A stretch of DNA of 64,000 nt from Clostridiales bacterium Firm_08 (GTDB taxonomy: Bacteria > Bacillota > Clostridia > Oscillospirales > QAKW01), in the NCBI GenBank assembly GCA_001604045.1, contig LVAN01000021.1:1-64000 (forward strand), given 5' to 3'. Shown here piece by piece: positions 9,488 to 17,892 of this stretch (position 1 is the stretch's first letter; every line of letters starts with the position of its first letter). The notes below the pieces were generated by a model. That model saw nothing but the letters and a program-made list of their open reading frames with translations, did not search any database and had not been told where the DNA came from. The position numbers were made by a program, and so were the translations under genes.

Positions 9488-10085
9488 ATTTCGCGTACAG
9501 GCATCCGCAGTATTCCTGACGGTAGATGCCGTACTCTTTGGAAAGTTCAACACTTCTTAGAAATCCGCCTTTTTTCTTGAAATCCGCCGGCAAGAAGGGA
9601 ACGCCGTAGAAGTCGCTGTATTTCGCGGACAATTCATAGAGCAGAGGGGCGCTTTTGTGCGGACTGACCGAAAGCGTCGTACAGAACATATCATATCGGT
9701 TCTTCGCCGCGTATTCAGCGGTGCGCTTGATGCGCAGATCCATACATTCGATACACCTTTTCCCGCCTTCCGGCTCGTTTTCAAGACCCGCTGCCGCCGT
9801 TTCGAATTCGGACGTATCATAGGGCGGAACGATCAGAGAGATTTTCTGACCTTCGTTGATTTTGGAAAGCACCTCTTTTTGCGCGGCAAGACGCTTGCGG
9901 TATTCGGTCTCCGGCTGAATGTTGGGATCAAAGAAAAAAATGTCGATATCAAAAACGGGCATAAGAAGTTCCAAAACACTTGTGGAGCAAGGACCGCAGC
10001 AGCTGTGAAGCAACAGCCTTCGTTTCGGGGCGCCGCGGAGCGAGTCAAGCGTTTCCTTTTGCAATTTTTGTATGTTTATCGTCAT
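9486..10085 (-). CDS. queH: Epoxyqueuosine reductase QueH
   Basis: Catalyses the last step of queuosine synthesis, reducing epoxyqueuosine to queuosine in the anticodon loop of tRNAs. It is the non-homologous replacement of QueG. The 199-residue DUF208 protein has the diagnostic metal/Fe-S cysteines: C29-C30-G-P-C33 at the N terminus, CIEC in the middle and C193-G-C195 at the end. The sequence SPHKS also fits the family. A GGGAGG site lies eight bases before the ATG. It is transcribed away from rlmB from its own promoter. The rest of the queuosine pathway is not in this window. Confidence 0.93.
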   Translation of the reverse strand: MTINIQKLQKETLDSLRGAPKRRLLLHSCCGPCSTSVLELLMPVFDIDIFFFDPNIQPETEYRKRLAAQKEVLSKINEGQKISLIVPPYDTSEFETAAAGLENEPEGGKRCIECMDLRIKRTAEYAAKNRYDMFCTTLSVSPHKSAPLLYELSAKYSDFYGVPFLPADFKKKGGFLRSVELSKEYGIYRQEYCGCLYAK

Positions 10086-10106
10086 ATCTCGCGCCTCCCG
10101 GAAAAC

Positions 10107-10135
10107 ATTTTACCATATTCGACGGAATTTATCAA
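10107..10135 (-). promoter_or_regulatory. Sigma-A type promoter for queH
   Basis: Minus strand TTGATA (10130-10135), 17-base spacer, TAAAAT (10107-10112), about 22 bases before the queH start. Confidence 0.75.
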
Positions 10136-10141
10136 ATGTAT

Positions 10142-10170
10142 TTGCAAATTTCGTCCGGCTTTGTTATAAT
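10142..10170 (+). promoter_or_regulatory. Sigma-A type promoter for rlmB
   Basis: TTGCAA (10142-10147), 17-base spacer, perfect TATAAT (10165-10170), 32 bases before the rlmB start. Its -35 box lies seven bases from the divergent queH -35 box. Confidence 0.8.
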
Positions 10171-10202
10171 GTTAGTATATTGCAGAAAGGCGTGTAAAAG
10201 CG

Positions 10203-10973
10203 ATGCAAAATGAAAAAACACGGGTTGATTTCATTTACGGCAGAAATAACGTGCTGGAAGCGCTTGACAGCGATCGTGAGATCGACAAGATCCTTGTGGC
10301 GGGAGATACGGCGGAAGGAAGTTTGAAACGGATCGTTGCCAAAGCCGTAGAAAACGGGATCCCCGTATCATACGGCGCCGGAAAAAAGATCGACGCGCTT
10401 GTTTCCGGCGGCAACGCTCAGGGTGTTTTGGCGTTTATCGCGCAGAAAAAATACGTTTCGATCGATGAGATCATCGCCGCGGCTCGGGAAAAGGGCGAAA
10501 AGCCGTTCATCGTGATCGCGGATGAGATCGCGGATCCGCATAATCTCGGCGCTATCATCCGTTCGGCGGATGCGTTCGGCGCGCACGGCGTGATCATTTC
10601 CAAACGCCGCGCCGCGGGGCTAACGGCGTCTGTTGAAAAGGCGTCCGGCGGAGCGCTGCATTACGTTCCGGTGGCGAAAGTGGCAAATCTCGCGTCCGCG
10701 ATCGACCGCCTGAAAGAGGATGGGCTTTGGATCTATGGCAGTGATATGGATGGAGAAACGCCTTATTATGAAGAAAAATTCGACACGGCGCTCGCGCTGG
10801 TCGTCGGCAGCGAAGGAAAAGGAATGAGCAGGCTGATCAAAGAAAAATGTGATTTTATCGTCTCCATTCCGATGTACGGTCACGTATCCTGCCTGAACGC
10901 ATCTGTCGCCGCCGCTGTCATTATGCAGGAGATCGCAAAATACAGGAACAGGGGAGGTTCCTTTCATGAGTGA
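10203..10973 (+). CDS. rlmB: 23S rRNA (guanosine-2251-2'-O)-methyltransferase RlmB (TrmH/SpoU family)
   Basis: SPOUT-fold methyltransferase that methylates the 2'-OH of G2251 in the peptidyl-transferase P loop of 23S rRNA, using S-adenosylmethionine. The N-terminal substrate-binding domain begins IYGRNNVLEAL. The SpoU domain has the three knot motifs: DPHNLGAIIRSADAFG (motif 1), VVGSEGKGMSRL (motif 2) and IPMYGHVSCLNASVAAAV (motif 3). At 256 residues it has normal length. It overlaps the following membrane-protein gene by eight bases, suggesting one transcript with coupled translation. Confidence 0.95.
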   Translation: MQNEKTRVDFIYGRNNVLEALDSDREIDKILVAGDTAEGSLKRIVAKAVENGIPVSYGAGKKIDALVSGGNAQGVLAFIAQKKYVSIDEIIAAAREKGEKPFIVIADEIADPHNLGAIIRSADAFGAHGVIISKRRAAGLTASVEKASGGALHYVPVAKVANLASAIDRLKEDGLWIYGSDMDGETPYYEEKFDTALALVVGSEGKGMSRLIKEKCDFIVSIPMYGHVSCLNASVAAAVIMQEIAKYRNRGGSFHE

Positions 10974-12837
10974 ACTTAAGACCGGGCTTGACGGATATAA
11001 CTTTGTGTCTGATCGCGAACCGGCAGGTTATTTGGAGGATGTCAAGGCGGCGATCGAAAAAGCGGACGCTTTGGATCCGGGAAACGGATCGGATAATAAT
11101 AAAAAAGTGGTAGACGACCTTTCCGGTATGCAGGATAAAGATGTGATCAGCAACGGACTGCGCCGCATGCAGCGCAGGATGACTGTGAAGATCGTTTTTA
11201 TGTCGATCCTGCTGGCGGCAAGCGTATATATGTTTGCGGGTCGTTTTGAGGCGCTTTCCGTTATATTTCCGTTCGCTTTATCTCCGAAAGCTCCTTCTTT
11301 ACTGCATTTGTATGTTTTACTGTCGATCAGTCTGATCGCCTTTTTGCTCAATGTTGTTCCCTTGTTCGCCGGGATCTCCCGCGTTTTTAAGGGCAGGATC
11401 ACCGTAGACGGCATGTCGCTTTTTCTCGGGCTGTCCGTTTTTGGCTATAACGCGTATTTTCTGTTTCATCCGGAAGCGTTTGCCGGTGTCAGATATATCA
11501 CCTTTGATGTTTTGTTTATCCTGTCCCTTACATTAAATTTAATACGTAAAAGAAAGATGGTCAAAAGCCTGCGCAAGGGGTTCGAGATCATATCCGATAA
11601 ACGGGAAAAAACCGTCGTGTCAAAGCCGCAGAATATTACGGTCGGCAATGACGTTATGGCGGAGATCGGGATCGGCGGGGATATCCTGTACGCTTCCCGC
11701 GCCGATCTTGTCAAAGGATTTGTACAACAGGAATTCGAGGAAATGGAGAGTAGCGCGGGGCTTGATCCGTTCCGCTTTTTTGTTACTGCGGCCCTGTTGC
11801 TTTTTGTCGGCGCCGTTTTGCTGGCGGGGCAGATCGCCGTGCCTTACGCGTTGTTTGTTCTGACGGCGGGCTTTGCGCTCGTCTCCCCCTGCCTTTGCGC
11901 CTTGACCTATATCGACGATGTCGTTCGACTGAACAGAAAGCTTTTTGAAAACGATACCGTCATCTCCGGCGTCAAAGGGGCGCGGGAACTCGCGGACGCG
12001 GGGATCCTCGTGGTCGGGGAACGGGAACTGCTCTCGGGGAAAGATGTTCGTCTGATCGGGAAAAAATTCTTTCAAACGCAGGAAAAATCGGGGATTTTGA
12101 ACGAGATCGCCGCCATTCTTTCCAAGCCGGGCGGATGCCTGTTTGAGTTTTTCCGCGATATGCTTCCGGAAGAAAGACGCGGTTCGGCGACGATCTCGGA
12201 CTTCGTATCCTGCGGCAGGATCGGATACAGCGCCGTAGTCAACGGGAAAAAAGCGCTGCTCGGTTCGCGGGATCTGATGATAAAGGCGGGCGTCAGCACG
12301 CCCCGCGTGGAGGCGGCGGCCTCGCAATACGCCGTTTATTACGCGGCGGACGGTGTTCTGAAAGCGGTCTTTCTCATCTCGTACAGTCTTTCGTCCGATT
12401 CCAGAGAGGCTTTGTCGATCCTGGACCGCCACGGCATCGCCACGGGGATCGCGGGCGCCTCACCGCATCTGGAGGAATCTTTTTATACCGACGATATCGA
12501 ACTGTCCGCGCCTGAAAACATCGCGCTCCTCTCGCCGTCCACCTCTGCCAAGTGCGCTTCTCACTGCGGGCACTCACACTCCGCGCGGGCGGAGATCGCC
12601 ACGCTCAGGGGTCTGCGTGGGATCGCCTCGGGATTTTTGGGGATGGACAAGTTACTGCTTGACTCGCTGGTACGCAATACGTTTCAGATCGTTTCCGCGT
12701 TGTTCGCGCTGACTCTTATTGTGCTTCGGACGCTTTTGTTCCGGGACGCGGATCCGTACATTATTTACCGCATACTGATCTATCAGGCACTGTGGAACAT
12801 TCCTCTTTTCATTGTCGGAAGGTCCAATAAGGTGTGA
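10966..12837 (+). CDS. Catalytically degenerate P-type ATPase-like membrane protein, unknown function
   Basis: A 623-residue membrane protein with a cytoplasmic N terminus of about 70 residues and about eight hydrophobic segments in the arrangement of P1B-type (heavy-metal) ATPases. The M6-equivalent reads VSPCLCAL, like the CPC motif shifted. It is followed by the P1B-like linker ISGVKGARELADAGILVV. Where DKTGTLT should follow, residues 351-357 are GERELLS, so the phosphorylated aspartate is absent. The nucleotide-domain-like stretch GYSAVVNGKKALLGSRDLM is retained. TGD is replaced by AGASPH, and GDGxNDAPAL is missing; in its place is a short Cys/His cluster (CASHCGHSH). The frame is intact, so it is not an obvious pseudogene. 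It probably cannot pump ions by the normal cycle. Confidence 0.75.
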   Translation: MSELKTGLDGYNFVSDREPAGYLEDVKAAIEKADALDPGNGSDNNKKVVDDLSGMQDKDVISNGLRRMQRRMTVKIVFMSILLAASVYMFAGRFEALSVIFPFALSPKAPSLLHLYVLLSISLIAFLLNVVPLFAGISRVFKGRITVDGMSLFLGLSVFGYNAYFLFHPEAFAGVRYITFDVLFILSLTLNLIRKRKMVKSLRKGFEIISDKREKTVVSKPQNITVGNDVMAEIGIGGDILYASRADLVKGFVQQEFEEMESSAGLDPFRFFVTAALLLFVGAVLLAGQIAVPYALFVLTAGFALVSPCLCALTYIDDVVRLNRKLFENDTVISGVKGARELADAGILVVGERELLSGKDVRLIGKKFFQTQEKSGILNEIAAILSKPGGCLFEFFRDMLPEERRGSATISDFVSCGRIGYSAVVNGKKALLGSRDLMIKAGVSTPRVEAAASQYAVYYAADGVLKAVFLISYSLSSDSREALSILDRHGIATGIAGASPHLEESFYTDDIELSAPENIALLSPSTSAKCASHCGHSHSARAEIATLRGLRGIASGFLGMDKLLLDSLVRNTFQIVSALFALTLIVLRTLLFRDADPYIIYRILIYQALWNIPLFIVGRSNKV

Positions 12838-12843
12838 TACTGC

Positions 12844-12887
12844 CGCGAGGCGCCCGCCGCTTGTCGGGCGCCTCGCGAATTTTTTTT
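12844..12887 (+). terminator. Intrinsic terminator after the rlmB operon
   Basis: Perfect 13-base GC-rich stem (12844-12856 with 12865-12877), eight-base loop, then eight T (12880-12887). Confidence 0.9.
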
Positions 12888-12906
12888 AAAATATTACATA
12901 TTTTGG

Positions 12907-12935
12907 TTGCAATGGCGGCGGTTTTGTTGTAGAAT
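12907..12935 (+). promoter_or_regulatory. Sigma-A type promoter for the EF-G2-like gene
   Basis: TTGCAA (12907-12912), 17-base spacer, TAGAAT (12930-12935). The leader to the start codon at 13013 is about 70 bases and AT-rich. Confidence 0.7.
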
Positions 12936-13012
12936 GAAATAAAGATTTCTCAAAATCTTTGAAAATATTATATATTTTATACAATTTTTGTATATCGAAA
13001 GGGGCACAATTT

Positions 13013-15061
13013 ATGGTCTACACATCTGACAAAGTCCGCAACATTTGCCTTTTGGGGCATAGGGGCAACGGAAAAACAACGCTTGCGGAATCTCTCCTGT
13101 TCTGGAACGGGAAAACCGACCGTCTCGGTTCTGTCACGCAGGGCAATACGGTATGTGACTACGATCCGGAGGAGATCAAACGCAAGATGAGCGTGTCCCT
13201 GACGAGCGTTTTCCTCGAGCACAGGGATACCAAGATAAATCTGATCGACGGTCCCGGGTTTTATGATTTTGTCGGAGAAAATATCTCCGCTGTCGCGGCG
13301 GCTGACGCGGCGCTGATCGTCGCCTCCGCCAAGCAGAGCGTTTCCGTCGGCGCCGAGAAGGCGGTCTCTTTGACGGAAAAAGCGAAAATGCCTAAGGCGT
13401 TTTTCATCTCACAGCTCGACGTGGAGAACACGGATTATTTTACAACTCTTGATCAACTGTATGCCAAATTCGGGGATCAGCATATTTGTCCGGTCTGGCT
13501 TCCCATTATGGAAGGCGGCAAATGGACCGGTTATGTGGACACGCTTCATAGCATCGCTTTTCTTTTCAAAGGTAACGACGTTACGGCGGCGGACATTCCC
13601 GCGGCGCTCGTTGACCGCGCGGCGGAATGCCACGACAAACTGATCGAACTGATCGCCGAAACAGACGATGAGTTGATGAACAAATATTTTGAAGGCGAGA
13701 GCATTGAAGGCGAGGAGCTGGAAAAAGGTTTCCGTGACGCGATGCTCCAGTGCCTCGTATTTCCGGTGCTTTGCGGCGTGCCGGGCATCGGCAGTCGCCA
13801 GATCGCTGATTTTATGGTGGATTATTTCCCTGCGGCGGTTTCTACGGCGGCGATCAAGGCGCAGGATAAAGGCGCGGATATCGAACTTACATACAGTGTC
13901 GACGGTCCCGCCGCGCTTCAGATCTTTAAGACAATCACCGATCCGTTCGTCGGAAAACTTTCCATGTTCAAAGTCCTGTCCGGCAAGATCGTTAAGGATG
14001 AGACCTATCTTAACAGCCGTACCGGCGCGAAGGAGAAAGTCGCCCACGTATATATCCCGCAGGGCAAACAGCAGGTGGAAGTGGATGCTGTCAACGCGGG
14101 CGATATCGGCGTTTTGACCAAACTGATGTCCGCGCAGACGGGAGACGTTCTGTGTGATAAAAACCGTGAGATCACCGTATCTCCCATTGAGTTCCCGAAA
14201 TCCTATTTCGGCCGCGCGATCGCGCCGGTCACCAAAGGTGAGGAGGAACGTATGGCGAGCGGTCTCGCCAAACTGATGGAACAGGATCCGACGCTCCGTC
14301 TGGAAAATAATGTTGAGACCGGCCAAACCGTCATTTACGGTGCGGGAGATATCCAGCTTGACATCCTTGTCAACCGCCTGGCAGGCAAGCCTTATGCCGT
14401 CAAGGTGGCGCTGGACGACGTTCGCGTCGCGTATCGTGAGACCATCCGCAAAAAGGTCAAAGTGCAAGGCAAACATAAAAAACAATCCGGCGGCCACGGC
14501 CAGTTCGGCGACGTATGGATCGAATTCGAGCCCTGCGACGAGCCGTTCGTGTTTGCGGAGACCGTATTCGGCGGCGCCGTACCGAAAAACTATTTCCCGG
14601 CGGTCGAAAAAGGCCTGCGGGAGAGCATCAAGACCGGCGTTCTGGCGGGCTATCCCGTAACGGGGCTTAAGGCGACGTTGACCGACGGATCCTATCACCC
14701 TGTCGATTCCTCCGAAATGGCGTTCAAGATCGCCGCTTCGCTCGCGTTCAAAGAGGGCATGAAGCAGGCATCTCCCACGCTGCTGGAGCCGATCGGCAGA
14801 CTGATCGTCAACGTATCCGACGCGCTGATGGGTGATATCATCGGCGATATCAACAAACGCCGCGGGCAGGTACTTTCCATGGACGCCGCGCCGGAGCACG
14901 GCAGACGGATCGTCCAGGCGGACGTTCCCGCCAGCGAGATGGGGGACTACGCGATGAACCTGCGCAGTATGACCCACGGCAGAGCGTCTTTTGACTTCGA
15001 CTTCCTTGAGTACAGACCCGCTCCCGAAACAGTTATCGAAAAAGTTGTCAGCGGAAAATAA
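13013..15061 (+). CDS. EF-G2-like translation factor GTPase
   Basis: A 682-residue GTPase with the five-domain layout of elongation factor G but belonging to the EF-G2 (FusA2-like) side branch, whose cellular role is poorly defined. The P-loop is GHRGNGKT (15-22), as in that branch, and G3 is DGPGFYDF. Domain IV contains the conserved GGHGQFGDVWIEFEP and domain V ends normally. The G4 position, usually NKxD, reads SQLD (133-136), which should weaken guanine recognition. I chose ATG 13013 because GAAAGGGG precedes it; the upstream frame start has no such site. Main fusA would be elsewhere in the genome. Confidence 0.88.
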   Translation: MVYTSDKVRNICLLGHRGNGKTTLAESLLFWNGKTDRLGSVTQGNTVCDYDPEEIKRKMSVSLTSVFLEHRDTKINLIDGPGFYDFVGENISAVAAADAALIVASAKQSVSVGAEKAVSLTEKAKMPKAFFISQLDVENTDYFTTLDQLYAKFGDQHICPVWLPIMEGGKWTGYVDTLHSIAFLFKGNDVTAADIPAALVDRAAECHDKLIELIAETDDELMNKYFEGESIEGEELEKGFRDAMLQCLVFPVLCGVPGIGSRQIADFMVDYFPAAVSTAAIKAQDKGADIELTYSVDGPAALQIFKTITDPFVGKLSMFKVLSGKIVKDETYLNSRTGAKEKVAHVYIPQGKQQVEVDAVNAGDIGVLTKLMSAQTGDVLCDKNREITVSPIEFPKSYFGRAIAPVTKGEEERMASGLAKLMEQDPTLRLENNVETGQTVIYGAGDIQLDILVNRLAGKPYAVKVALDDVRVAYRETIRKKVKVQGKHKKQSGGHGQFGDVWIEFEPCDEPFVFAETVFGGAVPKNYFPAVEKGLRESIKTGVLAGYPVTGLKATLTDGSYHPVDSSEMAFKIAASLAFKEGMKQASPTLLEPIGRLIVNVSDALMGDIIGDINKRRGQVLSMDAAPEHGRRIVQADVPASEMGDYAMNLRSMTHGRASFDFDFLEYRPAPETVIEKVVSGK

Positions 15062-15073
15062 ACAGATCTTCCC

Positions 15074-15109
15074 ATACGGTCCCCGGTCCAAAACGGCCGG
15101 GGACCGTAT
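15074..15109 (+). terminator. Hairpin terminator after the EF-G2-like gene
   Basis: Perfect 13-base stem (15074-15086 with 15097-15109) and a ten-base loop. The following sequence is only T-rich (TATATCGTTTATAG), so the terminator is plausible rather than textbook. Confidence 0.65.
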
Positions 15110-15208
15110 TATATCGTTTATAGTATTTCTCTCAAAACGAGGTTTGGTTCTAAAACCGGCATGTTTCACATAGATATTATCAAAATCTTGTGTAAAGGTG
15201 TGCCGGGA

Positions 15209-15727
15209 ATGTTTATCTGCTCTTTCAAACTCAATAAAAACAGGCTGCTCAGCGGGATCGCGGGACTTTGTATCGCGCTGACGCTTCTTTTTCTCATCCT
15301 GCCGGGGGACGGAGAGGAAACGAACGCCGTGGGCGCCGCCGGCGCAAAGGATCAACAGCAGATGGTCGATTTTTTGGCGGAGATCGGTTATACCGTCGTA
15401 CCGCAGGCAGTTTTGATCGAAAATGTCACCATTCCGGAAACGTTCGATGATAAATATACGGAATATAACGAACTTCAGAAACAGGCGGGGATGGATCTTA
15501 CAGGGTACGCGGGGATCGGCGTGACAAAATACACGTTCAGGGTCCTTGACTACAAAGACGCGGAGACGGAGGTCGTCGCCAATCTTTTGGTATCGGACAG
15601 TAAGATCATCGGGGGAGATATTTCCTCCACGGCGCTCGGCGGCTTTTGCGAACCGCTCAAAAAAAGAGAGAGCGAAACACCGGAGGAGAAACCGGAACAG
15701 CAGGAACAGGAAGCTTCTAACGAGTAA
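15209..15727 (+). CDS. DUF4830 domain-containing membrane-anchored protein
   Basis: A 172-residue protein with one N-terminal membrane segment (about residues 13-30) and an extracytoplasmic DUF4830-type domain. The family pattern is recognisable: FLAEIGYTV, then IPETFDDKYTEYNELQKQAG, DLTGYAGIGVTKYTF and IIGGDISSTAL. The C terminus is a Glu/Gln-rich tail. I chose ATG 15209 because AAAGGTG precedes it; an ATG 48 bases upstream in the same frame is the alternative. The upstream 100 bases show no convincing sigma-A promoter. Function of the family is unknown. Confidence 0.8.
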   Translation: MFICSFKLNKNRLLSGIAGLCIALTLLFLILPGDGEETNAVGAAGAKDQQQMVDFLAEIGYTVVPQAVLIENVTIPETFDDKYTEYNELQKQAGMDLTGYAGIGVTKYTFRVLDYKDAETEVVANLLVSDSKIIGGDISSTALGGFCEPLKKRESETPEEKPEQQEQEASNE

Positions 15728-15734
15728 ACACTAC

Positions 15735-15766
15735 AAAGTGCGCAAGCAAAATTCGCGCACTTTTTT
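15735..15766 (+). terminator. Intrinsic terminator after the DUF4830 gene
   Basis: Nine-base stem AAAGTGCGC (15735-15743) with GCGCACTTT (15755-15763), 11-base loop, and a run of six T beginning inside the stem (15761-15766). Confidence 0.8.
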
Positions 15767-15767
15767 C

Positions 15768-15795
15768 TTTTCATTTCGGGAAACTGTGTTATAAT
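15768..15795 (+). promoter_or_regulatory. Extended -10 promoter for the RsuA-type gene
   Basis: TGT-TATAAT (extended -10, hexamer 15790-15795) with a weak -35 TTTTCA (15768-15773) 16 bases upstream. It lies 24 bases before the start codon. Confidence 0.65.
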
Positions 15796-15818
15796 GTAAA
15801 AAAGAAAGGGAAAAAGCA

Positions 15819-16547
15819 ATGGAAAAAACGAGACTGGATAAACTTGTGAGCAACGCGTTCCACATTTCCCGCAAAGAAGCAAAGGACCGCATCGCGGGCG
15901 GCAAGGTGTCGATCGACGGCGTTGTGCGCAGGGACGCGTCCCTGTGTTTTGATACGGCGGCGCGTGTGACTTGCGAGGGGATCGAAGGAACGTACAGATC
16001 TCACGTTTATATCATGATGAACAAGCCGGAGGGCGTGGTCTCCGCCGCGACGGACAAAACGGCGACGGCGGCGCTTTCTCTCCTGCCGGACGATATGAAA
16101 CGGCACGATCTTTTTATTGCCGGACGTCTGGACAAGAACACCACCGGGTTTCTGCTGGTGACCAACGACGGAGCTTTCGCGCATAACATCCTTTCTCCCA
16201 AAAAGCATGTTCCGAAAACGTATCTCGCGACTCTTGCGCGGGATCTGAAAGAAAGCGATGTCGGGATGTTCGCGGAGGGGATCTGCCTTGGCGAGGAACA
16301 CTGTAAGCCGGCGCGTCTTGAGATCGTTTCAGAGCGTGTGGCGCGTGTAACGGTCGTGGAAGGAAAGTTCCATCAGATCAAGCGAATGTTTCACGCCGTC
16401 GGCAACGAGGTGGTGGCGCTCAAACGGGAAAAAATAGGGGCGTTGTCTTTGGATGAGACCCTTTTGCCGGGTGATGCCCGCTATATTACGGAAGAAGAAC
16501 TGAAAATGATAAAGCAGAACCTATTCGATCAGGATGAATGTAGTTGA
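15819..16547 (+). CDS. rRNA small-subunit pseudouridine synthase, RsuA/RluB family
   Basis: Converts a specific rRNA uridine to pseudouridine. The 242-residue protein has an N-terminal S4 RNA-binding domain (TRLDKLVSNAF, then GGKVSIDG) and a catalytic domain with AGRLDKNTTGFLL, whose Asp is the nucleophile. It also has MNKPEGVVSA and the closing KFHQIKRMFHAVG. The GRLDKxTTG form and short length favour RsuA-type (16S position 516 in E. coli numbering) over RluB, but the exact target is inferred. It forms a single-gene unit. Confidence 0.9.
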   Translation: MEKTRLDKLVSNAFHISRKEAKDRIAGGKVSIDGVVRRDASLCFDTAARVTCEGIEGTYRSHVYIMMNKPEGVVSAATDKTATAALSLLPDDMKRHDLFIAGRLDKNTTGFLLVTNDGAFAHNILSPKKHVPKTYLATLARDLKESDVGMFAEGICLGEEHCKPARLEIVSERVARVTVVEGKFHQIKRMFHAVGNEVVALKREKIGALSLDETLLPGDARYITEEELKMIKQNLFDQDECS

Positions 16548-16650
16548 TTTGTATTAAAAATCACTAAATATTCCCGTGAAAAGAGAAATTGACGAGGAAA
16601 ACTGTGCAAAATTACCAAAAAATCGACTTATTTTTTGTGTAAAAAAAGGT

Positions 16651-16679
16651 TTGCATTTTTGAGATATATATGATATATT
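16651..16679 (+). promoter_or_regulatory. Sigma-A type promoter for the MsmX-type ATPase gene
   Basis: TTGCAT (16651-16656), 17-base spacer, TATATT (16674-16679), about 40 bases before the start codon. Confidence 0.75.
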
Positions 16680-16720
16680 ATTTGTGATAAATTGTATCAG
16701 TATAGGAGGTACAATGCCAT

Positions 16721-17830
16721 ATGGCCAGTGTATTATTGAAAAACATCTACAAAAGATATCCGGGCGGCGTCACTGCTGTTTCTGATTTCAATCTTGAGAT
16801 CGCGGATAAGGAATTCCTGGTTTTGGTCGGTCCTTCCGGCTGTGGTAAGTCCACAACGCTGCGGATGATCGCCGGATTGGAAGAGATCACGGAAGGCGAG
16901 CTTTACATCGGCGATAAACTTGTCAATGATGTCGCACCGAAAGACAGAGACATTGCCATGGTTTTCCAAAACTATGCGTTGTATCCCCATATGACTGTAT
17001 TCGATAATATGGCTTTCGGTCTGAAACTGAGAAAAACGCCGAAGGATGAGATCAAACGTCGCGTGGAAGAGGCGGCGGAGATCCTCGATATCAGCCATTT
17101 GCTTGACAGAAAGCCGAAGGCTTTGTCCGGCGGTCAGCGGCAGCGTGTTGCGCTGGGCCGTGCGATCGTCCGTGAGCCGAAGGTATTCCTTCTTGACGAG
17201 CCGTTGTCCAACCTGGACGCGAAGCTGAGAGCGCAGATGAGGACGGAGCTTTCCAAGATCCATCATAATCTTGCCACGACCTTCATTTACGTTACCCATG
17301 ACCAGACAGAGGCTATGACGATGGCATCCCGTATCGTTGTTATGAGGGACGGCTTCATTCAGCAGGTCGACACGCCGCAAAACCTCTATCTGTATCCGTG
17401 TAACGTGTTCGTCGCCGGGTTTATCGGTTCTCCGCAGATGAACTTTATTGACGCTGATCTTGTGGAAAAAGCGGATGGGTTGTACGTAGAGTTCTCCGGA
17501 AACAGCCTGAAACTGCCGGATTCCAAAGTGAATGACGCGGTGAAAGAACATATTGGCAAGACTGTTGTTTTGGGTATTCGTCCTGAGCATGTACATGACG
17601 AAGCAAGATATTTACAGGAGCTTGCGGATTATAAGATCACGGCGGATGTTGAAGTCGCTGAGCTGATGGGCGCGGAGACTTATCTGTATCTTGATGTCGG
17701 CGGCGCCAAGATCACGGCGAGAGTTGCCCCGACAAGTACCGCGAAGGCGGATGACTCCATCACGGTAACGCTTGATCTGACACAGGCTCACTTGTTTGAC
17801 AAAGAGACGGAAAAAACACTTGTAAACTGA
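16721..17830 (+). CDS. Sugar ABC transporter ATP-binding protein (MsmX/UgpC type)
   Basis: Cytoplasmic ATPase of a carbohydrate ABC importer. All ABC motifs are present: Walker [11 protein letters not shown]-loop FQNYALYPH, signature [14 protein letters not shown], Walker [13 protein letters not shown] and the switch histidine VTHDQ. A C-terminal TOBE-type regulatory domain follows (about residues 240-369). No permease or solute-binding gene is adjacent. Together with the strong resemblance to MsmX this suggests a multitask ATPase shared by several sugar importers. AGGAGG lies 11 bases before the chosen ATG; an out-of-frame ATG at 16714 sits closer to it. Confidence 0.92.
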   Translation: MASVLLKNIYKRYPGGVTAVSDFNLEIADKEFLVLVGPSGCGKSTTLRMIAGLEEITEGELYIGDKLVNDVAPKDRDIAMVFQNYALYPHMTVFDNMAFGLKLRKTPKDEIKRRVEEAAEILDISHLLDRKPKALSGGQRQRVALGRAIVREPKVFLLDEPLSNLDAKLRAQMRTELSKIHHNLATTFIYVTHDQTEAMTMASRIVVMRDGFIQQVDTPQNLYLYPCNVFVAGFIGSPQMNFIDADLVEKADGLYVEFSGNSLKLPDSKVNDAVKEHIGKTVVLGIRPEHVHDEARYLQELADYKITADVEVAELMGAETYLYLDVGGAKITARVAPTSTAKADDSITVTLDLTQAHLFDKETEKTLVN

Positions 17831-17840
17831 TTTGAATTTT

Positions 17841-17879
17841 AAAAAGATCGGCAACGCTTCACACGTTGCCGATCTTTTT
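17841..17879. terminator. Bidirectional terminator between the ATPase and AI-2E transporter genes
   Basis: A 16-base perfect stem AAAAAGATCGGCAACG (17841-17856) with its complement at 17864-17879 around a seven-base loop. The flanking A and T runs serve both convergent genes. Confidence 0.9.
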
Positions 17880-17892
17880 GTATATTGTTCTT

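Noticed and set aside
13409..15355. A 648-codon open frame antisense to the EF-G2-like gene
   Set aside because: It is a shadow produced by codon bias in the real gene. It has no ribosome binding site or recognisable domain, its composition is Arg/His-rich, and the sense frame has clear GTPase motifs.
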